DNA of 26,350 bases from Hypsibius dujardini (GCA_001579985.1 LRSR01012515.1:1-26350), one strand, 5' to 3'; counted from the stretch's first letter, positions 1 to 10,718 are shown. The notes: generated by a model from the sequence alone, not told the origin. Numbers and translations are program-made.

Positions 1-42
1 CATTATTAGAACGACGCAATCTAAACAGAAGCCAAAACATTT

Positions 43-170
43 TTCAGACAGACAGACAGACAGACAGAAAGACAGACATACAGACAAGCAGACAGGCAAA
101 CCGACAGACAGGCAGACAGACAGCCAAACCGACAGACCGACATACAGGCAGACAACTATGCCTACAATCA
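43..170. repeat. (GACA)n tetranucleotide tract
   Basis: Imperfect GACA/GGCA/GACC array at the left edge of the window, downstream of the 3' end of the minus-strand GCP2 gene. No coding content is supported here. Confidence 0.85.
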
Positions 171-434
171 GTTATTATAGCAGGGAGAAGTTTAGGTTTC
201 GTTTTACTGTCGCGGAGGATGAGCCGAACTTCCAGGCGCTCAAATACAAACTACTGCGTTCAAAATGTCAGAAGATTCAGTGAAATAACGCGTGAAATAA
301 TAATACTCAAAATGACAGGCAAAGGCAAGACCTCTCGCCGGATGCCAACAGAACGTATGATTTCTCAGCTGAACTGAACACTTAAAAGGACCTTCCGAAC
401 AAGAGAAGAGGAAACGCTACGTGAATGTGCGCAT

Positions 435-841
435 TCAGGAATGCGAAGAACTGGAACAGATGCGAAAATCTCTCGCACTACCTGAACCGCTTTCTTCACG
501 CGACCGGGACCGCTCCAGTTGTTGGTTCCTGTAGTAATCGTTGTAGTCGATTCGCTGGACGGCATCCAGGAGTTTGTAATCGAACTCTCTATTCTGGTGG
601 GAGTCGGCGAACAGACGCATTAAACTAGCTATCCGCTCGGCGAAATTCTCCTGCATCACGTCCAGGGTAGCGGACATGGTTGCGGCATGGGAGGTGAAAC
701 GCGGATCCTGCGGAGAAATAAGACAGATTTGTCGATGAACGATCTCGCACGGCCTTTCAATACGCAAGCCTGTCTGCCTGGCCGTCTACAAGTGATTGTC
801 TGCCTCTCTACCTGTCTGTTTGTCTATCTTTGTCTGTCAGC

Positions 842-876
<35 letters not shown>

Positions 877-3800
877 TTACCAATTAGTGAGTCTACGAAT
901 CTTTCTGGATGCGTGTCTGACACTCTACCTCTCGCACAGCTGGTTTGACGTACCTGCAGAGTGGAGCAGTTGCTGCCGCAGTTATCCAGGAGTTTGTACA
1001 TCAGCCGCAAGATGTCGGGACTGGTCAGCATGCAATCCTTTGAGCAAGAAGTGATGAACTCGTTGTGCTCCTCGAAAACCTCATCGAAGGTCTTGGCCGC
1101 TCTAATCTTCACCATCATCTGTGCCCAGTACGGCTCGATGACTTCTCCGCTAAAATAATGCTGGAGACTTTTGATGAACTCTAACATCTGGTGGATAAAG
1201 GAGCTACAGAGAATGGTATAAGCGGCGTTGGTGCTGTTGACGCAACTCGTCCACAACTGGGTGAGATTCCACTCGACCACTTTGAGGCGGAAGAGATGTT
1301 GGAAGAGAATTTGGTACTGTTTTGCCTGTGAATGAAAACAGCGCATGCTCAGTCAGGGTACCAAGAAAATCAGTCCAATTAGGAAGAGAACTACTGAGAT
1401 TAATGAAGACAGAAATAAATGAATAGACAGACAGTCGAACAGACAAACGGAGAAGCAGGCAGGCAGACAGACAGTCAAACATACAGACGGACAAGCAGGC
1501 AGGCAGGCAGACAGTCGAACAGACAGACGGAGAAGCAGGCAGGCAGGCAGACAGTCAAACAGACAGACGGACAAGCAGACAGGCAGACAGACAGTCAGTC
1601 GAACAGACAGACGGACAAGCAGGCAGACAAACAATTAGACAAACTATCAGATAGACAATCAGAAAAGCAATAAGGCAAAGAAACAGACAGAAAATCAGAT
1701 AAATTAACAGTCAGACTAATAGATAAGACATAAAGACAGATAATCAGACAAACAGACAGACAAAAAATAGATAGACAGACGCAAACTTTACCGGGCAGAA
1801 AAACAGTCAGTCAAACACCGAGTCAGACAAACAAGCAGGCTGCACGATAACACGACAGACACAAACTCACCTGATCATTTATTATAAGACATAAGGGAAA
1901 CTTAATCTGGCAGTCCATTGTGAAGCAATTCAAGACAACGCTCTCCTTGCGTCTATCTGAATTCGAAGAAGATGAACCTAAACGGCAACAAATTACCAAT
2001 CGTCAGCAAAAACTATTCGATTTTTAGTGGACCAGAAAAGATCCATACCAGGCTCGGATGTGTTGTGAATCAGCAGCAGCAAATCACTTCCCCGAACTGT
2101 GGGAGTCATCATCCCCTTGTAAGGATCCCCATTTAGCACACTGGTCTTCACAGCGTCGTCAAACAACTCTAGCAGTTTGCCCTTATCCACCGCACTGACC
2201 GGCAGCCGCAAATCGTCCGCAGCATAGACGAAGAAGTCAGGCAGGAAATCGTCTCGGTCCAGAAGGAAGAAATGCTTGAAGGTGCGCAGCTTCGGCATGA
2301 GGTTCTCTGAGTCCAGCATCAGATGGAGAAGCCGACCGCTGGCGTGGAGGAAGGCTCGTTCAACTTCCGCTTCATAGTAGCGAGAATTTAGATTGAATTG
2401 AAGAACGGGAGCCTCTTGATCTCGGATGGAATGACCTGGCGGAATCACGAAGGACAAACGTCAGCTTTATCCATCCGGCATGATCCAGAGGCGGAAAACA
2501 GACAGCCAGTCAGTCAGACAGGCAAACAGCCAATCAGACAGGCAGCCAGTCAGACAGACAGCCAGTAAGACAGACAGCCAGTCAGACAGGCAGTCAGACA
2601 GCCAGACAGACGCACGTCCAGGCGGTGTATGGGCGGTGTATGAGCGGTGTATGGACAGGCAGACACATGAGTGAAGGGATGCCGACTAGAGTGCCTACCA
2701 CATTGGTGGATGATGTTGAGGTACTTTCCACTCCTCAAAATCTTATCGGTAAACGGGAGCAAAAAGGACGGCACCATTTCCGGCACCAGCTTGTACCGCC
2801 GCTCCCAGTACGATGCATCGTGCATCCTCCGGGCAGTCTCATTTGGTCGTCGCTGCTTGGGCGTTGCAATCATAAACTCCCCGTATGGGTCCTCAAAAGT
2901 TCCCTCGTGCATCCACTGACTGAGCATGTGGAGAAAGGGCTTCGCCGCCGCCTTCGTCAGTTCAAGCAGCAGCTGCTCGACCTCCTTTGTGCGGGCAAAC
3001 CGAACAATCCGGTCTTGCAGGAGACTCAAGAGGGCGCCACCTCTGACGGAGTCGGCGACGGACACGTCGATGACAGCGTCCAACGATTGGAATGAGTCGA
3101 AGAGCGGCAGAATGTGGTGGTAGAGTTGCTGGATGGTCAACTGGCCCGTCCGAGAAGCGTCTTCACGGTCCGTAAGAAACCGCTGCAGAAGAACATTTTC
3201 ATAATTTATAAAAATTCAAGTCGAACTTAACGACCCGGAAATCAATCAATCAAATGGATTAAAAGCAACGACAATGCATAAAACTAGATCAGCCACATAA
3301 AATATTCTCTGAACTGTATTGATAGGTCCATTACACACAGAATAGAAACTGAAACAAGTCGGTAACAAATGTAATCAACCGATCAATCCAACACGGTTGC
3401 GATAAACCGAAAAAAATAGAATACACCAATCAATCAAACGTCTACTAACCCAACTCATCAATCAATCAAACGTCTACTCACCCAACTCATCAATCAATCA
3501 AACGTCTACTCACGCAACTCATCAATCAATCAAACGTCTACTCACCTAACTCATCAATCAATCAAACGTCTACTCACCCAACTCATCAATCAATCGACCG
3601 TCTGCTAACGCAACTCATCAATCAATCAAACGTCTACTCACCCAACTCATCAATCAATCAAACGTCTACTCCCCCAACTCATCAATCAATCGACCGTCTA
3701 CTCACGCAACTCATCAATCAATCGACTGTTTACTCATTTCATTCGACTAAAACCTTTCCGATCCAAACATCATCAATCAATCAATCAATCAGAGGTAATA

Positions 3801-4250
3801 AGCAATTCTCACCTTGTATTCCCGCAGAAATTGTCGAAGACCAAAAAGAAAAGCGTGCATGACCATTCCGCAGGAGTTTTCATCACCACCATCAATAAAT
3901 CTCGCAATTTTCGAATACAGCGAAGCGATGGGCAGCAGTTCCAGCACGTAATGCTTCACCGCAGCATCCAAGGAATCATCCAACCCGAAGGTGCACGTTC
4001 CCATAGGATTGTCCAGCGGTAGGACGTAGATATAATCTTTCGACTGCCCCTGCAGGACGGCGAGCAGCTCCTTTAACATAATCGCTTCTTGCACGTGCAC
4101 GGGGAGGGCGCCAATAGGAGCGAAGTTTTTTCGCGCCGAGGAAGAAGTTTCAAGGAAATCCGCTGAGAGGAGGTGACTTTTTACGCGGAATGGTCGCTGG
4201 AATTCGCCTCCAGCGGGCGGCGGCATAGCCGAATGACTAGCGGAACTCAT
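435..4250 (-). CDS. TUBGCP2: Gamma-tubulin complex component 2 (GCP2) homologue, six exons
   Basis: Exons, in transcript order: 4250-3813, 3182-2699, 2435-2049, 1956-1871, 1325-954 and 707-435. All junctions are GT/AG and in phase, giving 679 aa. GCP2 pairs with GCP3 and gamma-tubulin in the small complex that nucleates microtubules at centrosomes. Family hallmarks seen are PVHVQEAIMLKELLAVL near residue 50, SGKYLNIIHQCG near residue 300 at the end of exon 2, KFPLCLIIND in the short exon 4, and the helical tail DAVQRIDYNDYYRNQQLER. The order and spacing match GCP2 better than GCP3-6. The start is the first in-frame ATG (4250) after an upstream stop. Vertebrate GCP2 is about 900 aa, so roughly 200 N-terminal residues are absent or lie in unrecognised upstream exons. 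A tract beginning tttttttcattcgag just before the ATG could be an acceptor. The exon 3 to exon 4 junction was chosen by phase and homology. Confidence 0.9.
830..882. repeat. (CTGT)n tract in GCP2 intron 5
   Basis: Near-perfect CTGT array inside the intron between the last two GCP2 exons. On the transcript strand it reads GACA, opposite to the tracts in GCP2 introns 2 and 4. Confidence 0.9.
1417..1860. repeat. (GACA)n-rich tract filling GCP2 intron 4
   Basis: GACA/GGCA/GAAC array with a higher-order pattern of about 56 bp between 1430 and 1620 (cagacagtcraacagacagacgg followed by aagcaggcagg). It decays into A-rich imperfect repeats to 1860 and makes up most of the 545-bp intron. Confidence 0.85.
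2498..2615. repeat. (GACAGNCA)n tract in GCP2 intron 2
   Basis: Array of gacagccagtca-type units within the intron between 2698 and 2436. It continues the minus-strand frame of exon 2 past its donor (GTAGGC), so an ORF finder merges the two. Confidence 0.85.
3420..3745. repeat. 32-bp minisatellite in GCP2 intron 1
   Basis: About nine to ten tandem copies of a 32-bp unit containing aactcatcaatcaatc followed by aaacgtctactcaccc. Starts fall at 3452, 3484, 3516 and onward. Variants carry cgaccg for aaacg. The unit itself contains the CAAT tetranucleotide common elsewhere in the window. Confidence 0.9.
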
Positions 4251-5983
4251 AATGCAGCGTCTCGAATGAAAAAAACAGCAAGTTCGTGAAAAAAACTGAT
4301 GGAGTCTTTCAAGGGAAGGAAAATCTCCCGGCTTCACAAGTCCGCAATTCCCTTCTGGTGGTCTGATTCCAATGGATTTTAGCTGAAACCCGAAGAGAAA
4401 AGCATGGCGATTTCGGTGCAGGGATACACTTTGAGTGGGGGATGCGGGAGAGCAGGCGAAATGGTGCAATCCGACGAGGAAGCTCTTGGGAGAAGAAAAA
4501 GTTAAAAATTCCTTTTTCGAAACTCGCGCAATCAGCTAATGCAGCCGCGAGAAGCACATGCAGTGGTATTTTGCAAAACTCAATTCATCTCAGCACAGCG
4601 GGATGAGTTGTGGCGAATCCGGGAAGCAGGGAGGAATGCGATATCATCAGGGAAGAAGAGGAAACGGAGGAGAACTCGAAGGAAAAATGAAAAATGAAAA
4701 ATTCCACCATTCAAAATGTCGCGGAATGTTGCCTCAACTGCTACAAAAACACGAAAGATCTAGCCTTACTACAGTTCAATTCGCATGAATTTCTTGCAAC
4801 GATTTCCTAGAAGCAAAAATACAAATACTCAGTGGTTGAATTGAATTTAGAAATAAAAACAATTTTACTTTTTGTTGTGGTTTTTTTAGCTTTCAAAACA
4901 ACTAACCCGCCTTGATTGATTATCCTGCGGGCCACAAGGCTGCCACTATAATGTTGCGCCGAACGTTGTGTGTCTTCAAATTCGGACACTAAAATTAACT
5001 GCGAAGGAGAGTCTACTTCCGAAGTACAGATTTTACAAGCTGCGGACTTGGTCTTGAATTTGTTCTAGTCAGATTGGTCTTGAATTTGTTCTAGTCAGAT
5101 TGCATTGTTTTTCTCTCTTCTAAAACATTCTGCGGCTAGGCATAATAGCCTTTTGATCGAGACGGACGGCAGTGAGATAAAAAGACCCGAAATATTGACA
5201 TCACGTGACTTTTTCATTTGCTTGCTGAGTCACCCATTGGACTTCCCGATGAGTCACCCATTGGGCTTTTCCGCCATACACTTTTCTCCAAAGAGAATAT
5301 ATGCCAGAGCCAATTCAAACCATACTATATGAAGAGACACGCCGAATCTCCTATACTTAGGCTTTGGTGCGTTTCCATTAGTCTACTTACAGTAGGTTGA
5401 CTAGTCGAAAAATTGAGTGTAGGGTAGCTCCTCCTACATATAGCCAATAGGGCCAATTGGGTACGGCAGTCAAGAAGCAGTGTACATGCGCCCGCTTTCA
5501 TAATTTTTTTAGGCTTTAAAGATTCTCTAGTGCCAAAAATTTCCCCAAGTAAATTCTAGAAACATAAATGGCCAATTTTATGAAAATGCAAACTAATTTT
5601 TTGTTCATTCAAGAGCCTCAATTTTTGTTTTGAAACAGCGGATCAACCAAAATGTCCTTTCCGTCTGGAAACCCCGTCTCGCGCGCCGTCTGTAGGCAAA
5701 TCTGAGGCTCTATGGGCGGTGCGCCAGATACTGTTACGAGACAAGTTATGCGATTTCGGGTGGCCTGATTAAAGATTTTTCCCACTTGCGAGGTGAGTGT
5801 GCCTATTCGGTAGCAGCGTAGTCGGACTCTGCTTCTTCATTCTCTTTGACTTCTCTCTACCCGCGCATTCAAATGGTTTTTCCTTCTCCGCAATTTCCGA
5901 TCCGTCAGTAAAATTTCACTGGAACTTAATTTTTTGTCTGTTTCCGACAAAGCTTTCCCCATTTTAAACGTGAAGGCAACAAA
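4251..5983. other. Intergenic region between divergent GCP2 and LEA-like genes
   Basis: Contains no open frame with recognisable similarity. It must hold the promoters of both divergent genes, but I see no clear TATA box. It carries a 28-bp tandem duplication (5048-5101) and a 16-bp direct repeat (gagtcacccattggrc at about 5226 and 5250). An N-terminal exon of GCP2 could hide here but I could not identify one. Confidence 0.5.
5048..5101. repeat. 28-bp tandem duplication
   Basis: Two adjacent identical copies of a unit beginning ttggtcttgaatttgttc. A simple local duplication in non-coding DNA. Confidence 0.85.
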
Positions 5984-7037
5984 ATGCGCCAAGGAATATT
6001 GATCGCTTTTTTTGTGGTGGCTCTTTTGAGTGGCGGTTGTTTGGCAAAGAAAGAGAAAACCGTGACCGAGGCCGCGGAGGAGGTGTTGGAAGACGTCAAG
6101 GAAGCCGCTGGCGACGCGTACAATGCCGCCAAACACAAAGTGGAAGACTGGAAGGAAGACGCTGAAGAGATGTATGAAGATTTGGAAGAGTCCGCGAAGG
6201 TGAGAAAAGCACGCGAACGATAACTGGCTTGATTGATTGACTGGGTAAACTGATGGGTTTTCAGTTTTGAATGATTGATTGGTCGGTTGATTGATTGACG
6301 TTTATAATAAAGTGGAATTGTGAATAAAAATGTTTTACTGTGTTCTTTTTCTAGCAATAGATCGATCTATCGATCAATCAACTACGTGTTTGTCTTTTTA
6401 ATGTCATGGGATGGAATTCTTAAACACTTTCAAATTGCATGGATGTGAAGTTGCGTCAGTCCGAATTACACTGATTGATTGATTAATTGATTGATAGATT
6501 GATTGATGTAATGTCTCCTCAAGCAATTGTTCGCCTGGGTCTGTTCCTCTGCTATTTATTTCGAATATAAATGCGAAAATGTCACGTTTTCTTAAACTTT
6601 TCACAGAAAAATTATGTTTATTGAAATTTCCTGGTCGATGCTCCGCTTATGAGATATGTGCGTACTTTGATTAGTTGAATCATTGATTGATTGATTGTGT
6701 TAAGAGTTTCTGTGTCTGCTTTCAGGAACGTTGGACCCAAACCAGGCACCAGGCCAAGGAGGTGAAGGACTCAGCGGATAAGAAATTCCAGGCGGTCAAA
6801 GAATCCGTGGAGGACACTGTGGAAGTGGCCAAGCAGAAAGCGGAAGAACTGAAGAAGTCCGCCGAGAAGACCGCCAGCAAAGTCAAGGACGCCGCAAAAG
6901 AGAAGCTTCGTGAGGCGAAGAAGTCGACGCTGAAGGCGGAAAAGACCTTTTTTGACACCTTCTGGGACTATTACAACAAGTTAACCAGCTTTGTTCTGAT
7001 CAAATTCAAGGAGATTAGAAAGCGCATTGGATATTGA
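5984..7037 (+). CDS. Secreted 11-mer-repeat helical protein (LEA-like/apolipoprotein-like), two exons
   Basis: Exons 5984-6199 and 6726-7037 join at a phase-0 GTGAGA...TTTCAG intron, giving 175 aa. Residues 1-21 form a signal peptide (hydrophobic core LIAFFVVALLSGG, likely cleavage after CLA). Residues 31-150 are Ala/Glu/Lys/Asp-rich, free of Gly/Pro breaks after about residue 43, and fall into 11-residue units such as KQKAEELKKSA and KEKLREAKKST. The mature chain has no cysteine. The first half is acidic, the second basic. The last 30 residues add aromatic and aliphatic residues (FFDTFWDYYNKLTSFVLIKF) that could bind membrane or lipid. The 11-mer pattern resembles group 3 LEA proteins (desiccation protection) and exchangeable apolipoproteins. 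Repeat composition alone cannot decide between them or prove homology. The gene structure is secure; the function is inferred. Confidence 0.75.
6225..6700. repeat. (ATTG)n/(TGAT)n clusters in the intron of the LEA-like gene
   Basis: Short runs of TTGATTGATTGA at about 6229-6300, 6470-6508 and 6680-6698 within the 526-bp intron. Complementary CAATCAAT runs lie at 6374-6381 and just after the stop codon. Confidence 0.8.
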
Positions 7038-7057
7038 TCCACAGAGCGGAATCATAC

Positions 7058-7126
7058 TGGTCAATCAACCAATCAACTAATCAGCCAATCAACCAATCAG
7101 CCAATCAACCAATCAGCCAATCAAGC
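7058..7126. repeat. (CCAATCAA/CCAATCAG)n array after the LEA-like stop codon
   Basis: About eight octamer units beginning 20 bp after the TGA, probably in the 3' untranslated region. They are complementary to the ATTG runs in the upstream intron. Confidence 0.8.
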
Positions 7127-7439
7127 AGTTTTCGTTTTTGTTTGGAACTTCCAACGAGTTTTATTACGGGGTGGGTGCACCAAGTAGGGCTGCCTTTTCC
7201 TTTTTCTCCTCTCTCGACTATTGCGATTATTTTATGTGGTATTCAAAATTGACGTATCTATTCTTTTTTTTCTCGTCTTCGTTTTCATGCCACTTCCTCT
7301 TCATGGAAGATTGAGTCTTAGTTGTGGTCGAGTCTGTGAAGTGTCATGTGGAGAAAGCGTTTTGTGTTCCCGAAATAGCTTCCGGTCGTTTTGCGAGCTG
7401 AGTGAGGACTGAGGAGTGTAAGGCGCCATTCATGTGTTA

Positions 7440-8036
7440 GGGATCATCCATATATTACGTAATCAAGGGAGGATGGGTGGGTGGTACCCGAAAAACTTAC
7501 GTTTGCTTACAATTTTTTGGGTGGTGCGACCTTCGATTACGTAGTGATTACGAAGAGCCCCCCCGGGGGGGGTGTGGTCACGAAACCCAAAAATTTCTTC
7601 GAATGTCGTTTAGGTTTCGCTCTTTATCAAGGATCTCGGGCAAGGGTACTCTACTGTCGCGAATCTAACGGCCAGCTTAGCCCCGCCTCCCGCCTTGCAA
7701 GACTCTGTGTGACGTCACGGATTCAATTCCAGCCCGCCCGGGCCTGGGGGTAATTTACTGGTAGGGCCAAAAAACGGCCGTTAGAATCGCGACAGTATAG
7801 TACTGCTCTCAACGATCTGCTCTCAGTTAATAGAAAAATGGGATCTATTGCAGGCAGCAGAATACAGTCAATTATGTGATTATTTTTGTATAAGGGGGGA
7901 GAGGGTGGGTCGAGTATTGATTACGTTGTGATTACGATCCACGGGGTGGGTAGAGGCTGTGATTACGTCGTATTACGAAGGTGGGTGGGTGGGTAAAAAA
8001 TTTAGTTTTTTTATTACGTAATATGTGGATGATCCC
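7440..8036. mobile_element. Inner Harbinger-like MITE with TTA target duplication
   Basis: Ends are GGGATCATCCATATATTACG on the left and its near-perfect reverse complement on the right. They are flanked by TTA at 7437-7439 and 8037-8039. The TTACGTAAT core and GTGGGTGGGT-rich subterminal sequence are shared with the outer element, so the two are relatives. A different element is inserted at 7651-7800. Confidence 0.8.
7651..7800. mobile_element. 150-bp MITE (TACTGTCGCGA family), copy 1
   Basis: Inverted termini CTACTGTCGCGAATCTAACG (left) and CTATACTGTCGCGATTCTAA (right end, reverse complement). They are flanked by a perfect TACT repeat (7647-7650 and 7801-7804). It carries CCGCCTCCCGCC internally, matched in the second copy at 8047-8298. 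Confidence 0.75.
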
Positions 8037-8046
8037 TTATCGTATA

Positions 8047-8298
8047 CTCGCGATCTCAAGGGACAGCTAATCACCGCCTCCCTCGGTATGGCCTGCATTC
8101 GATTAAACGTTCAGTTTGATTCACTCTTCTCTGATTGGCTCATTTCGTACGGCTGACTCGTGCTCGATTGATTGATTGTACATCCGTGCTTTTCCGTATA
8201 TTTCTCCCTACAGTGCTAATTTGGTCAACGGCACTGGAAACGCACGGCCCGGGTTAAATTTACGGGTAGGGCAGAAAAGTGTCCCTTGAGATCGCGAG
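8047..8298. mobile_element. MITE of the same family, copy 2
   Basis: A 19-bp perfect inverted repeat CTCGCGATCTCAAGGGACA occurs at 8047-8065 and 8280-8298. Subterminal blocks (cagcta..ccgcctccc; tttacgggtagggc) match copy 1, so it is a diverged relative lying inside the outer Harbinger-like element. No clean target duplication was found. Confidence 0.65.
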
Positions 8299-8445
8299 CA
8301 CACAGAAAGGAGGGTAGGTGGGTGGTTTGGACTCTTGATTACTAACCAGTAAAATAGGCCCCGCCCTCCAGTATAATTTTGATCATCTGGGTAGGTGGGT
8401 GGTCGAAAAGGCCATTTTTTGATTACGTAATATGTGAATGGCGCC

Positions 8446-9162
8446 TAAGTGAGCTGCCAGGGAATGCGCGTATTCTGGGGTGGTTGTTTATTTCATCTTG
8501 ATTGGAAATTGCGCACTCCGGTTTCTGATCTGCGAACTCGAGGAAACTATTGCTCTGCGGGAAGGAAGTCAGATTTGTTCCCTTGATGTGAAACAGGTTC
8601 TTCGCTTCATCATACGTAGGCGTGGACAAAATTAAATGCTGAACTAAAAGAGGACTAAACTAAAGCAGACGTAAATAATTTCTTGATTTGAGTTCTTTTA
8701 GCTCTTTAAACTGAATTAGAACTTGGTTTGATAAAACACGGTCTTAGTTCCTAAAACTAAAAGAAACTGAACAAAACACCATTAGTAGCTAAATACAATC
8801 AATCAATCAAAGATTCGAACGACGTCACAGTGTCGTTTCTACTTTAATCTTTCAAGTTAGCAACGGCCGGCTCCGAGCAAACGGTGCGATAGAAATAAAC
8901 TCACGTGACCGTTCGAATCTCAGGACTTTGACTGTAATTCATAATCCTGCATGTGTTGTGGTACTCGACGTTTCTTCTTTCGTTTCGGTAAAAGGTTTCT
9001 TTTCTAACGTCGAGCGCAACCTCCGTATTGACGGCGAACGCTCGATCCGTCATTTTCCCGACATTGAGATGTCCGCTTTATGTTACAAAGTTTACTGACA
9101 TGACGGCATCATTGGGTACGATAGCACTTGAAAAAGCCACAACTGATCCCACATCAGCAACA
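8446..9162. other. Non-coding stretch, no gene seen
   Basis: Apart from the possible element above, nothing is recognisable. One minus-strand frame (about 8450-8629) is open for 60 codons, but it has no ATG start and its end lies in a transposon terminus. Confidence 0.4.
8812..8931. mobile_element. Possible degenerate MITE
   Basis: Ends share an inverted GATTCGAACG with weaker matching inward (TTTCTA blocks). The termini happen to resemble a tRNA B box, but no tRNA fold is apparent. Weak evidence. Confidence 0.3.
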
Positions 9163-9302
9163 TACTGTACTGCCGCGTTAGCTTCGCGCAACAAACACAG
9201 CATTTTCAGTATATACTGCCCGGGCATAACGCACGAAGTGGGAGGAAATCGTCCGAAGGCGGCGCTACAGGTGCGCGAAGCTAACGCGGCATTACAGTAC
9301 TG
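9163..9302. mobile_element. About 140-bp MITE (GCCGCGTTAGCTTCGCGC termini)
   Basis: The left arm tactgtactgccgcgttagc and the reverse complement of the right end match over about 28 bp, including perfect GCCGCGTTAGCTTCGCGCA. The short spacer is non-coding. No clear target duplication. Confidence 0.65.
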
Positions 9303-9539
9303 CAGAATCTCGACCCATCCGTGGTACTTTTTGGACCTCCCAGTAAATCAGACCCGGTGGGTCTGCTTACGCGATCAATCAATCGACACGTGTGGTCTTG
9401 TGGTTCGGGTTCGCACATCTTTGCTATCAGTCAAAACGGTCGCTTTTTACTGTGTGATGACGTAGGCACCACGGCTGGGTACCGCAAACGTGCTTCGTGG
9501 TCAATAAAACTGATGACCCGCCAAAACAGGCTGACGTTG

Positions 9540-9668
9540 TACACACGCGGCAAAATCCTTGCGCTGACCGAATTAAGCAGTTTAACTCGCGGCTGTATAA
9601 AAAACAGTCACGCGTCAAACGAGTGTAATGGCTTAACTCGGTTAGCGCAAGATTATTGCCACGTGTGA
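9540..9668. mobile_element. CACGTGGCAAAAACC MITE, copy A
   Basis: Palindromic element of about 128 bp. The left end tacacacgcggcaaaatcct and the inverted right end share the consensus ACACGTGGCAAAAACCTTGC followed by GCTAACCGAGTTAAGC. The same family recurs at 18513-18634, 22173-22297 and 24985-25111. It contains no coding sequence. Confidence 0.8.
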
Positions 9669-10434
9669 ATTGTATGCATGCACCCATTTAGATTTGCCCT
9701 CGTGTGTGCGGGATGGCAATCAGTCAGACCAACGATAAATTGCCGGGCAAATTGTAGCAAATCTTGCTGAATGCAGAGAGATACCGACCAGAACTGCGCT
9801 GTTGGTCTGCACGTCCCTCTGATCGATCAAAAACCTCAAACGGCATCACATTTTCCGGTTGCTTAAACGGCATCACATTTTTCGGCTGCTTTATCGAACC
9901 GATTAGGGAATGAATGTGTGTTTACACACGTTCAAGGCGTCCCACATTTCGTAGATGTCTGGGTGCTGTGTACACAAGAAACGCAAGGCACCAACCAAAA
10001 GTTCGTCCTTCACAATTTCAACGAAATTTATTCGGTATTGCAAAACGGTCTGTTATTTTGACATCCTTTTGGCGTATTGGGTCTCTAACAGTCTAGTATA
10101 CCATAATTGCCGGCTGCCTTGATCCCCCTTACGGTGAAGTGTGAGGAAGAGCTTGACGTTTTACCGGCCTGGACGACCGGGTGTGTGGGAGGCGAGAGGT
10201 TGTCGTTGCAAATCAGCTGGAACATCAACCGACGTCTTATTCCGTCCTCTCCGTGTGTTTCCGGTCCCTCAAACACCGAAGCACGAGCGGGATTCTACTG
10301 TAATTCGCCGACCGTCTTCAGTGAAGGATTATTGATTTTTTCCTAACCACTTGGGCGGCACAGACTGCTGGTTCTGTGCGTGTATATGTACTACTCGTAC
10401 GTACGTCTAATAGTACAACGTACTCGTACATGCT
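9669..10434. other. Non-coding stretch upstream of MFSD6-like gene A
   Basis: No supported gene. Holds a 27-bp tandem duplication at 9838-9891 (aaacggcatcacatttt twice). It should contain upstream regulatory DNA of the transporter, but no specific motif is convincing. Confidence 0.4.
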
Positions 10435-10543
10435 CTGTTGGACTGAGTGGCTGACTGACTGTCTGACTGATTGGTGGACTGACTTACTGACTAAATTATT
10501 GACTGTCTGACTGACTGACTATCTGACTGACTGTCTGTCTGAC

Positions 10544-10584
<41 letters not shown>

Positions 10585-10718
10585 GACTGCCTGTCTGACT
10601 GTCTGTCTGTCTGACTGTCTGACTGTCTGACTGTCTGTCTGACTGTCTGACTGTCTGTCTGACTGTCTGACTATCTGACTGACTGTCGGCCTGCCTGACT
10701 GACTGGCTGACTGGATAC
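10435..10718. repeat. (CTGA/CTGT)n array directly upstream of MFSD6-like gene A
   Basis: About 280 bp of mixed CTGACTGTCTGTCTG units ending about 17 bp before the start codon at 10735. Either the tract is transcribed as 5' leader, or an acceptor such as acatgctag lies between it and the ATG. Confidence 0.85.

Larger units (their letters stand above)
7422..8445. mobile_element. Outer Harbinger-like MITE, split by later insertions
   Basis: Terminal inverted repeats begin GGCGCCATTCA at both ends and are flanked by a TAA direct repeat (7419-7421 and 8446-8448). The 3-bp TWA target duplication is that of PIF/Harbinger elements. No transposase is present, so it is non-autonomous. A second element (7440-8036) interrupts its left end, and an unrelated one (8047-8298) lies inside. 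Confidence 0.7.

Noticed and set aside
837-1694. Long reading frames rich in QTDRQTDR or VCLSVCLS, also at 10496-10788, 11681-12226 and 15563-15820
   Set aside because: They are translations of stop-free tetranucleotide arrays, not genes.
4807-4989. Minus-strand frame starting (M)SEFEDTQRS, recalling the MSEF start of known GCP2
   Set aside because: The first codon is GTG, the similarity stops after three residues, and no in-phase donor leads to GCP2 exon 1.
8450-8629. Open minus-strand frame of about 60 codons with coding-like composition (TYDEAKNLFHIKG)
   Set aside because: No ATG, no clear splice sites, and the frame runs into a transposon terminus; no family recognised.
8812-8931. tRNA- or SINE-like signal (GTTCGAATC B-box-like sequence)
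   Set aside because: The motif occurs inverted at both ends of a palindromic segment, and no A box or cloverleaf stem fits.
9028-9465. 145-codon plus-strand frame
   Set aside because: It runs through a MITE (9163-9302) and has no recognisable domain; an accidental frame.
10107-10346. Overlapping plus- and minus-strand frames of 60-80 codons upstream of transporter gene A
   Set aside because: No conserved motif, no splice context and no preferred strand.
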